DNA of 34,562 nucleotides from Betaproteobacteria bacterium (GCA_016868175.1 VGHO01000005.1:1-34562), one strand, 5' to 3'. Shown: positions 1 through 8,705, counted from the first letter of the stretch. A program made the numbers and translations. The notes: generated from the sequence alone by a model not told the origin.

Positions 1-449
1 CGATCAGCAACACCGACCTCGCCGACTATCTCATCCGTTGTCTGCATGACCCGGCTTTGCACCAGCAGGTGCTTCCGATCGGGGGGCCCGGGCCCGCGAT
101 CTCTCCCCGGGAACAGGCCGGGATCCTCTCGGACCTGCTCGGGCGCGCGGTGCCGCTTCGAAAGCTGCCCGTGGCGCTGCTCGATACGCTGGTGGCGACC
201 CTCTCGACGGGCGCCCGGATCCTTCCACAGCTCGCCGAAAAGGCCGAGCTCGCGCGGATCGGGCGCTACTACGCCACCGAGTCGATGCTGGTTTTCAACG
301 CTGCATCAGGCCGCTACGACGAAAACCTGACCCCTTCGCACGGATCGCAAACGCTGCGCGACTTCTATGCTGCGCTGCTGAGCGGTCGGGAAGCCGCCCC
401 GGCGCGCGGCGAGCATGCAGTCTTTTCCTCGCCCGACAACGGCGCGTAG
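1..449 (+). CDS. bciA: 3,8-divinyl chlorophyllide a 8-vinyl reductase, C-terminal part (BciA type)
   Basis: The reading frame is open from the window edge (first full codon at 3) to a TAG at 447-449, so only the C-terminal ~148 residues are present. The visible protein has the BciA/NmrA-type SDR tail: the stretch ISNTDLADYL, then VLPIGGPGPA with a following REQAG, and near the end YYATESMLVF followed by GRYDENLTPSHGSQTL. In this family the enzyme reduces the 8-vinyl group of divinyl (proto)chlorophyllide with NADPH during (bacterio)chlorophyll synthesis in the cytoplasm. The N-terminal Rossmann fold lies outside the window, so the call rests on the C-terminal motif alone. It is the main clue to a phototrophic host. 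The stop codon lies inside a 42-bp tandem duplication shared with the convergent peptidase gene. A generic NAD(P)-binding NmrA protein is the alternative. Confidence 0.75.
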   Translation, partial: ISNTDLADYLIRCLHDPALHQQVLPIGGPGPAISPREQAGILSDLLGRAVPLRKLPVALLDTLVATLSTGARILPQLAEKAELARIGRYYATESMLVFNAASGRYDENLTPSHGSQTLRDFYAALLSGREAAPARGEHAVFSSPDNGA

Positions 450-529
450 CCGGGCAGTCCCGTCTGCCACAGCAGAAAGGCAAGCTAGTAGCCGGATAGT
501 CCCATCTGCCACAGCAGGAAGGCAAACAT
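446..529. repeat. 42-bp tandem duplication at the convergent gene ends
   Basis: Bases 446-487 and 488-529 are two adjacent copies of a 42-bp unit beginning GTAGCCGG, identical at about 35 of 42 positions. On the minus strand each copy encodes 14 codons of the prolyl oligopeptidase tail (FLLWQxGLxGY). The inner copy is the translated C-terminus. The outer copy follows the stop codon and also provides the TAG stop of bciA on the plus strand. The unit length is a multiple of three and the outer copy still encodes a similar peptide, so it looks like a coding duplication truncated by a stop. Confidence 0.85.
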
Positions 530-2665
530 GTCGGCACGCTCCTCGAGTTGCTGACGCTTGGTACTTCCAACGCCATGGCCTGCCTGGTAATCGAGGCGCA
601 GCAGCACAGGCTTGCCGCTTGCCGATGCCGCCATCAGGCGCGCTGCAGTCTTGGTGCTGTGCCAGACTTCAACCCTCGGATCGTTCACGCCGTGCGTGAG
701 CAGCACCGCCGGATACTTCACACCGTCGCGGATCTGGTGATAGGTGCTCATGGCGAGCAGTGCCTTGAAGCCCGACTCCGAGACGTGGGAACCAAACTCG
801 GGAATGTTGGGAATACCGTTGGGGGTTTCTTCGGCTCGAAGCATGTCGAGCGCGCCCACCGCCGGAATCACTGCGGCGAAGAGTTCCGGGCGCTCGGTCA
901 TAGCACGTCCAACGAGAATGCCTCCCGCGCTGCCCCCAACGATCCCGAGCCGCTGCGGCGAAGTCCATTGCCGCGCGATCAGCCATTCCGCGCAGGCGAT
1001 GAAATCCTTCCAGGAGTTTGGCTTGCTCGCCTGAAAGCCTGCCTTGTACCAGTCCTGCCCATACACGCCGCTTCCGCGCGGGTTGGCAACTGCGAAGACG
1101 CCCCCGGCATCGAGCCACGCGAGGCGGCTGAGGCTGAAGTAAGGCTCCTCGGTGGAACCGTAGCTTGCGTAGCCGTAGAGCAAGGTGGGATTGCTACCGT
1201 CGAGTTGCACATCCTTGCGGTGGATGATCGACATCGGGACGAGCACACCGTCGTGGCTCGGCACCTGCACCTCGGTCACCTCGACTTGCGCCGGCGCATC
1301 GTGCGGCCCTGCGGGCTGCAGACCTGTGTCGAGCGCAGCACCCTCGGCATCGATCGCATAGATCCGCGGTGCGCGGTTCCAGCTCTGCAGATCGAGGACC
1401 AGTCCGGGAAAGCGCGGGTCGGCAGCACCCATGCTGCCCTCCCCGCCGCTCAGCGAAAACGACCCTTCTGTGGGGAGTTTCACTTCCTCGACGCCACTGG
1501 AGCGCCAACGGTGGCGGTAGAGCCGCTTGATGTTGCCATCCCGCGCTTCGATGTAGAGCGCATCGGCGGCCGCTGCAACAGCGGTCACCACGCGCTCGGA
1601 CGGCGCCACGAGTTCGCGGGCACGCGCCAGGTGGAAACCGGCCAGGGACACCTCGAGCACCTTCGATCGGGGCGCGTCGCGGTGCGATACCAGGTAGAGC
1701 GTGTCATGCATGTAGGCCACGCTCGTGACCTTGTCGTCCGGACTCAGCAGTTGGCGCCACCGGGGGCGGCCCTGGAGGAGGCTGCGCGCGGGCGCGAGGT
1801 AGAGCGAAATCTCCGACTGGGTGCCGTTGAACACGAAGCCGAGCGCCCAGCGACCATCAAGGGTAAACCCCGCAAAGGGAATCCCGGTGTCGGCGATCCG
1901 GGTGCCGGGCGCCCCAGCCCCGAAAACCGGCCGCGCGCGCGAAAGCGGCGCGCCGCGCTCCAGGAGGAGGGTCTGACTGCGCTGATACTTTGCAGTGGGA
2001 GGCATCCCTGGCTTGAGCGCCTGCAGCCGCGTGAAGAGCATGTAGCGGCCATCGGGCGACCAGCTCACATTGCCGAAGTCTGCGCGGTCGATCGGCGCTC
2101 CGATCCGCTTGCCGCTCCGGGTGTTGAGCAGGTGCAGGACAGCAGCCTCCGAGCCCTGTGCCGAAATGCCATAAGCCACGAAACGCCCGCCTGGCGAGGG
2201 TGTGTAGTAGTTGATCGCGTGCGGCTTTCCGGTTTCCCGTTCGAATTGCTCCGGATCGACGAGCACCCGGTCTGCGCCCCCCAGACCTTGCCGCAGCATC
2301 AGCTTGAACTGATCCTCACCCGCACCGCGGCGCTCGAAAAACCATTGATCGCCCGCTTCGCGCGCGAGCCTCGCGACGCGCGCTGAGACTGCGCTGTCGT
2401 AGTTGAGCATTGCAGCGAAGAGCCGTTCGCGCCCGGGTATTGCAGCAAGCGTTTGCGTGGCATGCGCGCCTGCATCCTTCATCCACTGTGCAACCTCGCG
2501 GTTCGAGGTGTCTTCGAGCCAGCGGTAGGGGTCGTGCACTTCCACGCCGTGATAGCGGGTGGTTGCCGGCTTGGCGGGCGGCGGCCCAAATGCAAGCACA
2601 CCTGTTGAGAGAAGGGAGAAAACGACAACGGCGAGTACCCAGAGACTGATCAGGTCATTGCGCAA
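485..2665 (-). CDS. Prolyl oligopeptidase family serine peptidase (S9A), exported
   Basis: A 726-residue protein if started at the TTG at 2665, close to the usual 680-720 for prolyl oligopeptidases. That start gives a signal peptide (basic n-region, then ISLWVLAVVVFSLLSTGVLA), implying a periplasmic enzyme. After it comes the family N-terminus (HGVEVHDPYRWLED), then a beta-propeller region and a C-terminal alpha/beta hydrolase. The catalytic serine lies in GGSAGG, the aspartate in HGVNDPRV and the histidine in QAGHG. The family cleaves short peptides after proline. Oddly, the frame is open upstream without a stop for another 249 codons, which encode an unrelated nuclease-like domain, so the gene may be expressed as a fusion or from the internal TTG. 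The last 14 codons are tandemly duplicated beyond the stop. Confidence 0.85.
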   Translation of the reverse strand: MRNDLISLWVLAVVVFSLLSTGVLAFGPPPAKPATTRYHGVEVHDPYRWLEDTSNREVAQWMKDAGAHATQTLAAIPGRERLFAAMLNYDSAVSARVARLAREAGDQWFFERRGAGEDQFKLMLRQGLGGADRVLVDPEQFERETGKPHAINYYTPSPGGRFVAYGISAQGSEAAVLHLLNTRSGKRIGAPIDRADFGNVSWSPDGRYMLFTRLQALKPGMPPTAKYQRSQTLLLERGAPLSRARPVFGAGAPGTRIADTGIPFAGFTLDGRWALGFVFNGTQSEISLYLAPARSLLQGRPRWRQLLSPDDKVTSVAYMHDTLYLVSHRDAPRSKVLEVSLAGFHLARARELVAPSERVVTAVAAAADALYIEARDGNIKRLYRHRWRSSGVEEVKLPTEGSFSLSGGEGSMGAADPRFPGLVLDLQSWNRAPRIYAIDAEGAALDTGLQPAGPHDAPAQVEVTEVQVPSHDGVLVPMSIIHRKDVQLDGSNPTLLYGYASYGSTEEPYFSLSRLAWLDAGGVFAVANPRGSGVYGQDWYKAGFQASKPNSWKDFIACAEWLIARQWTSPQRLGIVGGSAGGILVGRAMTERPELFAAVIPAVGALDMLRAEETPNGIPNIPEFGSHVSESGFKALLAMSTYHQIRDGVKYPAVLLTHGVNDPRVEVWHSTKTAARLMAASASGKPVLLRLDYQAGHGVGSTKRQQLEERADMFAFLLWQMGLSGY

Positions 2666-3412
2666 AGGAACATTGCGCACCGGGTCGTGGCACCCCGGAT
2701 CGCCTGCGCCAAGCACACCCTGCGCGGCGCAGGCGAGGCCGCCGTGCGCGAGCGGCGTGGCCCTGGCAAGCGCCATCCACACCGGAAAACCAAGCCCGAT
2801 TGCGCGGTGCGGCGGGGGCTGGCGCGCAACCTCCAGCCCGCCGGGTGAATCGAGAAGCACACCGAATCGCTCCGGAACCTCGGAAGGATCGGCGATCGGG
2901 CGCTTGTTCAAACAGTTCCCGAGCACATACCAGCACTGCCCGGCCATCTGCGTGTAGCTCATACCCTTGTCCGGCCTTGCCAGATCCGCGAGCAGGTCGG
3001 AGCGACTGACCTTGATTTCATGGATCTGCGGGCAGAGCATGGACTCACGGGTGGTGTGGCGGATCGAGAAGAGGTCGGGCCGGCTCCTGCGCCAGCGCTC
3101 CCCACCCAGGCCAAGACAGGAAAACTCGCGGAAGACGAGGCGGTCCTGCTCCAGCAACCACTGCGCGGTCCTGTCCACCAGCGCATCGTGGCGCGAGCGC
3201 GCCCTTCGGTGGTGCTCGAGCGCCTGGTGAAGCTGTTCGACCCCGGCGCGACTCACCCGGATCTGGCAGAGGCGCGCAGGATCAGAGGGCCAAACCTCCT
3301 CCACCAGGCCCATCGCCAGCAGCTCGAGTTCGATCGTGTCGCGGCAGGGCCAGCCGCCCGAGCGCCAAAGCTCGCGCAAACGGCGCAGCTGTTTCGCGCT
3401 CAACGCCTTCAC
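2666..3412 (-). CDS. PD-(D/E)XK nuclease-like (MmcB-like) protein, in frame with the downstream peptidase
   Basis: About 249 codons starting at 3412, overlapping the nitrile hydratase beta-subunit stop by 4 bases. The first ~80 residues look like a winged-helix (KQLRRLRELW, then ELLAMGLVEE). Residues ~95-185 carry a nuclease-like core: RPDLFSIRHT, then HEIKVSRSDLLADL, matching the D...ExK arrangement of the PD-(D/E)XK superfamily, and QCWYVLGN. It resembles MmcB-type DNA-repair-associated proteins; its function is not established by sequence. There is no stop codon before the peptidase signal peptide at 2665: the frame runs straight through a low-complexity linker. It could be a separate gene that lost its stop, or the N-terminal part of a 975-residue fusion. 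A fusion placing a nuclease domain before a signal peptide would be topologically odd. Confidence 0.5.
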
Positions 3413-4080
3413 GCCGAATCCGCAAGCGCTACACCCGCCGACGCCACCGGTGGCTGCGCACGGCCCGGCTCGAGGTAGCTTTCGAAGACCCCCACATGCA
3501 CCATGGCCGCGTCGCAGGCATCAGGCCAGAGGTCGATCGAACGGAACCGCACGTCGTAGGTGGGCTCGTGCTCTGCATCGAGGCCGTGGGCGTGCGCGTC
3601 GGGGAAGGGGTAGGCAGGCGACACTGCGACAACCACGCCGGACTTGCCCCGGATGTAGGCGGGCATGCGCACATGCCCGCTGAAGTGCTCGTTACGGACG
3701 TTCACTGCGTCACCGGCCTGATAGCGGTGCCGGCCAGGCGCATTGACACGGCCCGCTGCAGCCGGCAGGGCGAGAGGGAATCGCCCCCCGGCGAGCACGT
3801 TCAGTTCCTGCGCAGTGGCGAGACCCTTTTCAACCAGGAGCGTGGCAAGCCCGGTGAGCGAGCGCTCGAAATAACCCGCGCCGAGATAGTGCCGCGGCTC
3901 CATGCGTTCGATTGCGTGGCGGTACTCGTCCATGTTGATGATGCCGCGGCGTGCGCAAAGTGCGTAAAGCGCGTTGGCCCGCATCTCCCACGCCGCGTGG
4001 AACACCTGCGCCCCGGGGGCATAGCGCACCCCACCGAATCCCTGTGTACCTCCGAGGTCGTGCACGCCATCCACAGTCAC
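3409..4080 (-). CDS. nthB: Nitrile hydratase, beta subunit
   Basis: A 223-residue protein started at the GTG at 4080, which overlaps the alpha-subunit stop by 4 bases (GTGA). The N-terminus VTVDGVHDLGG followed by GFGGV is the hallmark of nitrile hydratase beta subunits. The C-terminal half has the SH3-like domain (YQAGDAVNVRNEH, then GHVRMPAYIRGKSGVV, and a closing VHVGVFESYLEP). With the alpha subunit it forms the cytoplasmic enzyme hydrating nitriles to amides; the beta subunit shapes the active-site entrance. The frame is open upstream of 4080, but that stretch does not resemble the family. The subunit is full length and undivided, unlike thiocyanate hydrolase. No small activator gene follows; the next gene is the nuclease-like one. 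Confidence 0.88.
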   Translation of the reverse strand: MTVDGVHDLGGTQGFGGVRYAPGAQVFHAAWEMRANALYALCARRGIINMDEYRHAIERMEPRHYLGAGYFERSLTGLATLLVEKGLATAQELNVLAGGRFPLALPAAAGRVNAPGRHRYQAGDAVNVRNEHFSGHVRMPAYIRGKSGVVVAVSPAYPFPDAHAHGLDAEHEPTYDVRFRSIDLWPDACDAAMVHVGVFESYLEPGRAQPPVASAGVALADSA

Positions 4081-4676
4081 ACCTCCAGACGCTGCACGCC
4101 GATCATCGATTCCCTGGTCACGATTGCAGCGAGACGATCCTCGCTCCAGCCCTCGGTACCCCTTGGTCGCTGGGGAAGCACCATGTAGCGGGTGTCGGCG
4201 GTGGTGTCCCACACCCGGATCTCGACGGCAGGGTCGAGTTGCAGCCCCATCTCGGCGAGCACGGTGCGCGCCTGCCGCACGATGCGCGAGCGGTACTCGA
4301 AATCCTTGTACCAGTCGGGGGGTAGTCCGATGATCGTGAACGCGGTGCAGGAGCACAGCGTGCAGCAGATCACATTGTGGATCGTTGCGGAGTTCTCGAG
4401 TACAACGAGGCAGCGGTGATGCGCAGGCATGCCGAGTCCGAACTCGGCCGCAGCAGCCATGCCGTTTTGCAGGAGTCGCTCCCGAAAACCCGGATCAACC
4501 CAGGATCGCGCCACAAGTCGGGCCCCGTTTTGCGCAATCCACTGCTCCTGCGCAAGTTGGGTGAGCTGGGCAACTTCCTCCTTCACCGCAACCCCGGCCC
4601 GCTCGAGAATGTGCTCAACCGCCGAGACTCTACTTTCGATCGAGGCGGCGGGAACCGTGGCGGGGTTAAGGTACAT
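4077..4676 (-). CDS. nthA: Nitrile hydratase, alpha subunit
   Basis: A 199-residue protein. The ATG at 4676 is chosen because a GGAGAG lies about 8 bases upstream and the protein then begins at the usual place; an in-frame ATG at 4727 is less likely. The metal-binding claw is CTLCSC at residues 105-110. Cobalt enzymes have CTLCSCY and iron enzymes CSLCSCT, whereas here the motif is CTLCSCT, preceded by an extra Cys104 and followed by AF where proline and tryptophan are usual. The tail IRVWDTTADTRYMVLPQRP, then GTEGW and TRESMIGV, is typical of the family. The core CTL favours cobalt, but the context is mixed. It is divergent from the CBS-domain gene across 71 bp. The natural substrate is unknown; an aromatic nitrile is conceivable given the nicotinate genes nearby, but no amidase is present. 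Confidence 0.85.
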   Translation of the reverse strand: MYLNPATVPAASIESRVSAVEHILERAGVAVKEEVAQLTQLAQEQWIAQNGARLVARSWVDPGFRERLLQNGMAAAAEFGLGMPAHHRCLVVLENSATIHNVICCTLCSCTAFTIIGLPPDWYKDFEYRSRIVRQARTVLAEMGLQLDPAVEIRVWDTTADTRYMVLPQRPRGTEGWSEDRLAAIVTRESMIGVQRLEV

Positions 4677-4747
4677 TGCCTCTACTCTCCAGGGTAAGTG
4701 GGCCAGAACTAGAGAAAACCACTTCATTTCTTCGAGGAAACACCGTC

Positions 4748-5137
4748 ATGCATAGCGTTCGCGCGTTACTTCAGGCCAAGCCTTTGCGCCTCATCACAGC
4801 CAGCCCCCTGACGAGCGTTGCCGAGGCAATGCGTACCATGCGGCAGGAAACGGTGCGATCAGTCCTAATCACCCACGAAGGGAATCTCCTAGGCATCGTG
4901 ACCGACAAGGACTACCTGCGCAAAGTGGCTGCTCTCGGAAAGAATGCCGAGGCAGTGCGGGTTGACGCCATCATGAGCACTTCCCTCATCACGGTGCAGA
5001 TCGACGACACGCTGCAAACCTGCATGAACCTTATGGCCGACCATACCCTGCACCATCTTCCGGTTTTTGAACATGGCAAGCTGGCCGGCATGGTGTCGTG
5101 GACCGACATCATGGCCACCATGCTCGGGGAAGAATGA
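4748..5137 (+). CDS. CBS-domain pair protein
   Basis: A 129-residue protein with little beyond two CBS domains, at about residues 8-64 (SPLTSVAEAMRTM, then GIVTDKDYLRKV) and 74-127 (STSLITVQIDDTL, then HHLPVFEHGKLAGMVSW). The ATG at 4748 is preceded by GAGGAAA at a suitable distance. CBS pairs bind adenosine nucleotides and act as energy or ligand sensors; stand-alone forms usually regulate a partner that sequence does not reveal. It is divergent from nthA and ends 7 bp before the stop of the convergent S9 peptidase, so it is probably monocistronic. Confidence 0.85.
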   Translation: MHSVRALLQAKPLRLITASPLTSVAEAMRTMRQETVRSVLITHEGNLLGIVTDKDYLRKVAALGKNAEAVRVDAIMSTSLITVQIDDTLQTCMNLMADHTLHHLPVFEHGKLAGMVSWTDIMATMLGEE

Positions 5138-5144
5138 CGCGGGA

Positions 5145-7232
5145 TCACCGCTGCGCTCCGGGGTCGCGGCTGCCCATGAGATGCTGCTCGAGAAACATCA
5201 GCATCGCGTAGAACTGGAAGTCGGCGTTTTCCTTGCGGGCAAATCCGTGCCCCTCGTTGTCGGCGCGCAGATACCACACCGGCACCCCGGAGGTTTTCAG
5301 CCGATCAACGATCTGCTCGGCTTCCGACACCGGCACCCGTGGATCATTGCGTCCGTGAATCACAAAGAGCGGGCGCTGGATGCGTGAAGCCTGGGTGAGC
5401 GGGGAGATCGCATCGAGGAAGCGGCGCATCGCAGGATCGCGCTCGTCGCCGTATTCCGCACGCCGCAGATCCCTGCGGTAGCTCTCGGTGCGCTCGAGAA
5501 AGGTCACGAAATGCGAGATGCCCACGATGCTGATCGCACAGCGGATGCGCTCCCCGAAGTGGATACTTGTGGCGAGCGCCATGTAGCCGCCATAGCTGCC
5601 GCCCATCACTGCAACCCGCTCAGGATCGAGGTCGGGCTGGTCGCGGATCCACTCGAGCAGTGCGCCCACGTCCCGAACCGCATCCTCACGGAGAAAGCCG
5701 TTGTCGAGTGCGAGGAAGCGCTTTCCATAACCGGAGGATCCCCGCACGTTGGGAAAGATCATCGCCACCCCGAGTTCCTCGATCAGGTAGTTCCAACGGC
5801 CGAGAAAGCCTGCCGTGGACTGCGCCTCGGGCCCGCCATGGATACTGATCAGAACCGGTCGCCGACCGGCATGCCTGCGTGATGGCCGGGCGATCAGACC
5901 GCTGATGGTGAGTCCGTCGAAGCTGCGCCAGAAGATCGGCTGCTGTTCGGCAAAACGCGATGCATCAAGCCCACGGGGCACCACCGCGCGGGTCCAGTTC
6001 TCGATCTCCCCGTTGGCCCTCACCCCGAGCACCTCTCCCGGCCCCTGGGGTCGGTCCATCGCCACCATCAGTTCCTCGCCCTGCGGGTGGAAGACCACGT
6101 TGAGAACGCTCCCCATGGGAAGCTTTGCGAAGGGAACCTCGCGCAGTGTTGCGGTACTCACCATGCGCAGGACGCGCAGGCCGTCCACGTTGTAGACCAG
6201 AGCGAGCAAGCCGCCATCGCGCGAAAGCGACGCGTCGCCCACATCCCAGTTCAACTCGGTCTCGATCCGCTCCACCTGGTCCGTGCCCAGATGCAGTCGC
6301 GCCATCTGGCGGAACTCGCCGAAGGCATCGGTCAGGAAGTAAAGCCAGCGCGCGTCGGTGCTCAAGCCCGCAGCAAGGTAGGCGCCCGGGGTGTCGGTGC
6401 CAGCCCGGGGCAGTACCCGGCGTGAGGCGCCGGTATGGAGGTCGAGCAACCAGACCTCCGAGCGGCTCACCGACGCGTAGCGGGTGAACACCGCAAAGCG
6501 TTCGTCTTCGGACACCTCGGTGGCCCACCAGCCGGCACCCTCGAGTTCGGCAATCAGCCGCCGCGCCTCGGGCACGCGCGGGTCGACAGACCACACGGTG
6601 GTACTCACCGAGTCGCGTCGCCCGAACTCGGCTGTGCGGTCGAGCGGTACTGCGGTGAGCAGCGCCCTGCCCGAGCGCCGCAACCAGCCGCCGAAGGCGT
6701 GACGCTGCGCGGGATCGGTGAGCAAGGTCTGCCTGCCGTCGGCAAGGTCATGACGGTAGAACTGAAAAGCCTCATCACCACCTGCTCCGCGCGCAATCAG
6801 CAGGTAGTCGCCGCGTACCGGTTCGAAGCGGGCAAGGCTGATTGCCTCCGATCCGCTCGTGATCCGCTCCAGGGCCCCACCGGGGTTGCGCACGAGGTGC
6901 AGTTGCGCTGTCGCGTCGCCGTCGCTCCGGTGACTGATCAGCATCTCGCGTCGGGTGGGGTGCCAGTCCATGAACCGATGCCCCCGCAACTCCGCGTAGC
7001 CTCCGATCGCCTTGGCCAGGGCCTGCGGTATCGGTGCAATTCCATCGAGCCTCAACTGCGCCGGGGGCTTGAGCACCACCTCGGCCCTTGCGCCTGGGGC
7101 TGCTCCGGCAAGACCAGGGACGCCCAGCAGCAGAAGCACCAGAAGCGGCAGAAGCCGCAGGAGCGGCAGGAGCCGCATGGGCGGCAGCTGCCGGAGTTGC
7201 AAGATCGACCGCACCGGTCTATTGCGCGTCAT
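5145..7232 (-). CDS. S9C-type peptidase (acylaminoacyl peptidase/DPP-like), exported
   Basis: About 695 residues. The N-terminal half is a WD40-like beta-propeller (repeated patterns such as WHPTRREML and STDARWLYFLTD). The C-terminal half is the alpha/beta hydrolase, with the nucleophile in GGSYGGYMAL, aspartate in HGRNDPRVPV and histidine in NEGHGF. A leucine/proline-rich signal sequence (RLLPLLRLLPLLVLLLLG) encoded by near-repeats of about 18 bp indicates export. The start is uncertain: the ATG at 7232 overlaps the upstream aminotransferase stop by 14 bases, while the ATG at 7178 would begin exactly at the signal peptide. It probably follows the aminotransferase in one transcript. Family members remove residues from peptide N-termini; the substrate here is unknown. 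Confidence 0.85.
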   Translation of the reverse strand: MTRNRPVRSILQLRQLPPMRLLPLLRLLPLLVLLLLGVPGLAGAAPGARAEVVLKPPAQLRLDGIAPIPQALAKAIGGYAELRGHRFMDWHPTRREMLISHRSDGDATAQLHLVRNPGGALERITSGSEAISLARFEPVRGDYLLIARGAGGDEAFQFYRHDLADGRQTLLTDPAQRHAFGGWLRRSGRALLTAVPLDRTAEFGRRDSVSTTVWSVDPRVPEARRLIAELEGAGWWATEVSEDERFAVFTRYASVSRSEVWLLDLHTGASRRVLPRAGTDTPGAYLAAGLSTDARWLYFLTDAFGEFRQMARLHLGTDQVERIETELNWDVGDASLSRDGGLLALVYNVDGLRVLRMVSTATLREVPFAKLPMGSVLNVVFHPQGEELMVAMDRPQGPGEVLGVRANGEIENWTRAVVPRGLDASRFAEQQPIFWRSFDGLTISGLIARPSRRHAGRRPVLISIHGGPEAQSTAGFLGRWNYLIEELGVAMIFPNVRGSSGYGKRFLALDNGFLREDAVRDVGALLEWIRDQPDLDPERVAVMGGSYGGYMALATSIHFGERIRCAISIVGISHFVTFLERTESYRRDLRRAEYGDERDPAMRRFLDAISPLTQASRIQRPLFVIHGRNDPRVPVSEAEQIVDRLKTSGVPVWYLRADNEGHGFARKENADFQFYAMLMFLEQHLMGSRDPGAQR

Positions 7233-8580
7233 CGGGGTGTGGGATGGCTTGGGCCGCCCCACGGACCGCGTGGAGCGTTGCCTCGATCACGGCGTCGTCG
7301 TGCGCAGACGAAAGGAACCAGGCGCCTCGCTCGAGCGCACGCACCCGACGTCTGAGCAATTCAGTGCAAAAGCGCACATAGCCTTGTCGATCGCTCCTGC
7401 CAAGGTCCCGCACCTGGCGTGCCGGCTCGGCGAGTCCGAAGGCCACATGGAAAATCTGCGGAAACCCCGCCACTTGCGCAACGATTCCGTGCTCCCGCAG
7501 GATGTTGCCGATTCCCTGCATTAAGCGCTTGCCGGTCACTTCCATCGCAGCGATTGCGGTGCCGTCCGACAGTGCACGGAGGGTTGCCAGGGCTGCAGCC
7601 AGGCATACCGGATGGGCGTTGTAGGTGCCCCCGTGCACCACACCGCCGTGGGCAAAGAGGTCCATGATTTCGGCGCGTCCTGCAAGGGCCGCGGCCGGGA
7701 ATCCGCTGGCCAGACACTTGCCGAAGGTGGCAAGGTCGGGCGTGACACCGAATCGCTCCTGCGCACCTCCTGGCGCGAGTCGAAATCCGGTGATCACCTC
7801 GTCGAAGATCAGGATCGTGCCGGTGGCGGTGCATGCAGCACGCGCGCCTTCAAGGTAGCCGGGAAGAGGCGCAATCGCACCAGCGTTGCACATCGCAGGC
7901 TCCATCAGAACCGCGGCAATGTCACCCACCGCCAGCCGCGCCTCGAGCAGCGGCAGATCGTTCCACGGCAACACCGCCAGATGCTCCCATGAGCCTGCGT
8001 CCTGCCCGGCACTGCCTGGCACTGCCAGAGCAGTCCGGGTTGCCGCGCTTTGCGCATCCGCATGAACGCCCGCACGCGGCGCACCTGCCGCAACCGCCTG
8101 TCCCACCGAGACCAGAACACTGTCCAACCAGCCGTGGTAGTGGCCCTCGAACTTGATCACGCGCTGCCGGCCCGTGGCTGCGCGCGCAAGCCTCAGCGCA
8201 GCCTGCACAACCTCGGACCCCGAGCCGGCAAAGCGGACTTTTTCCGCGCACGGCACGAGTTCGCAAAAGAGTGTGGCCACCTCGGCCTCGAGCAGGCTCT
8301 GTCCGCCGTAGAGAATGCCCTTTTCGAGTTGCCCCATAACCGCGCTGCGCACACACTCTGGCGAGTGGCCGAGGATCATCGGACCCATACCCAGGTAGTA
8401 GTCGATGAGCCTGTTGCCGTCGAGATCATGAAGCCACGGACCCTCGGCCCGTTGAAAAACGAGTGGTGTGGGGGAGATCCCGAGTCGGAAGTTGCTCGAA
8501 ACGCCTCCCGGGATACGGGCACTTGCCGCCTCGATCTGCGCGCGCGAGGCATCGAACTGCGCAAGGCTGTCCGGTTGCAT
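7219..8580 (-). CDS. Class III aminotransferase, glutamate-1-semialdehyde aminomutase-like
   Basis: A 453-residue PLP enzyme. The ATG at 8580 has GAGGAG nine bases upstream and is preferred over a TTG at 8649. Class III fold features are PGGVSSNFR near the N-terminus, DYYLGMGPMILGH, RFAGSGSEVVQAALRLARA, FEGHYHGW, the PLP aspartate in IFDEVITGFR and the Schiff-base lysine in FGKCLASGFPAAALAG. These match the HemL-like branch (aspartate aminotransferase family, aminomutase-like). The PLP-lysine segment differs from the GKxxGGGLPVGA of true HemL, so it may be a paralogue with another substrate. Bacteriochlorophyll makers need much 5-aminolevulinate, but alphaproteobacteria use HemA-type synthase and betaproteobacteria the HemL route. 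Without the rest of the genome I cannot say whether this is the tetrapyrrole enzyme. Confidence 0.75.
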   Translation of the reverse strand: MQPDSLAQFDASRAQIEAASARIPGGVSSNFRLGISPTPLVFQRAEGPWLHDLDGNRLIDYYLGMGPMILGHSPECVRSAVMGQLEKGILYGGQSLLEAEVATLFCELVPCAEKVRFAGSGSEVVQAALRLARAATGRQRVIKFEGHYHGWLDSVLVSVGQAVAAGAPRAGVHADAQSAATRTALAVPGSAGQDAGSWEHLAVLPWNDLPLLEARLAVGDIAAVLMEPAMCNAGAIAPLPGYLEGARAACTATGTILIFDEVITGFRLAPGGAQERFGVTPDLATFGKCLASGFPAAALAGRAEIMDLFAHGGVVHGGTYNAHPVCLAAALATLRALSDGTAIAAMEVTGKRLMQGIGNILREHGIVAQVAGFPQIFHVAFGLAEPARQVRDLGRSDRQGYVRFCTELLRRRVRALERGAWFLSSAHDDAVIEATLHAVRGAAQAIPHPDDAQ

Positions 8581-8705
8581 ACCGGCCGACTCCTCGATGC
8601 TTGAACCCGATGTCCCCACAACTGCAGAGCCTTTGTCAAAGAACCTCAATGCAAACAGTCTAACCTCAGGAGATGGTATTCCTCAAACCCCCTCGGAGTT
8701 TAACG

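Noticed and set aside
548-2386. Long open frame (612 codons) on the strand opposite the prolyl oligopeptidase
   Set aside because: Antisense shadow of a high-GC gene; no recognisable domains, and the minus strand encodes a clear peptidase.
3409-4676. Thiocyanate hydrolase instead of nitrile hydratase
   Set aside because: Thiocyanate hydrolase splits the beta-like part into two subunits; here the beta subunit is a single intact 223-residue protein.
7131-7180. Short GC-rich near-repeats (AGAAGCGGCAGAAGCCG-like)
   Set aside because: They encode the Leu/Pro-rich signal peptide of the S9C peptidase, so they are explained by coding for a low-complexity hydrophobic segment.
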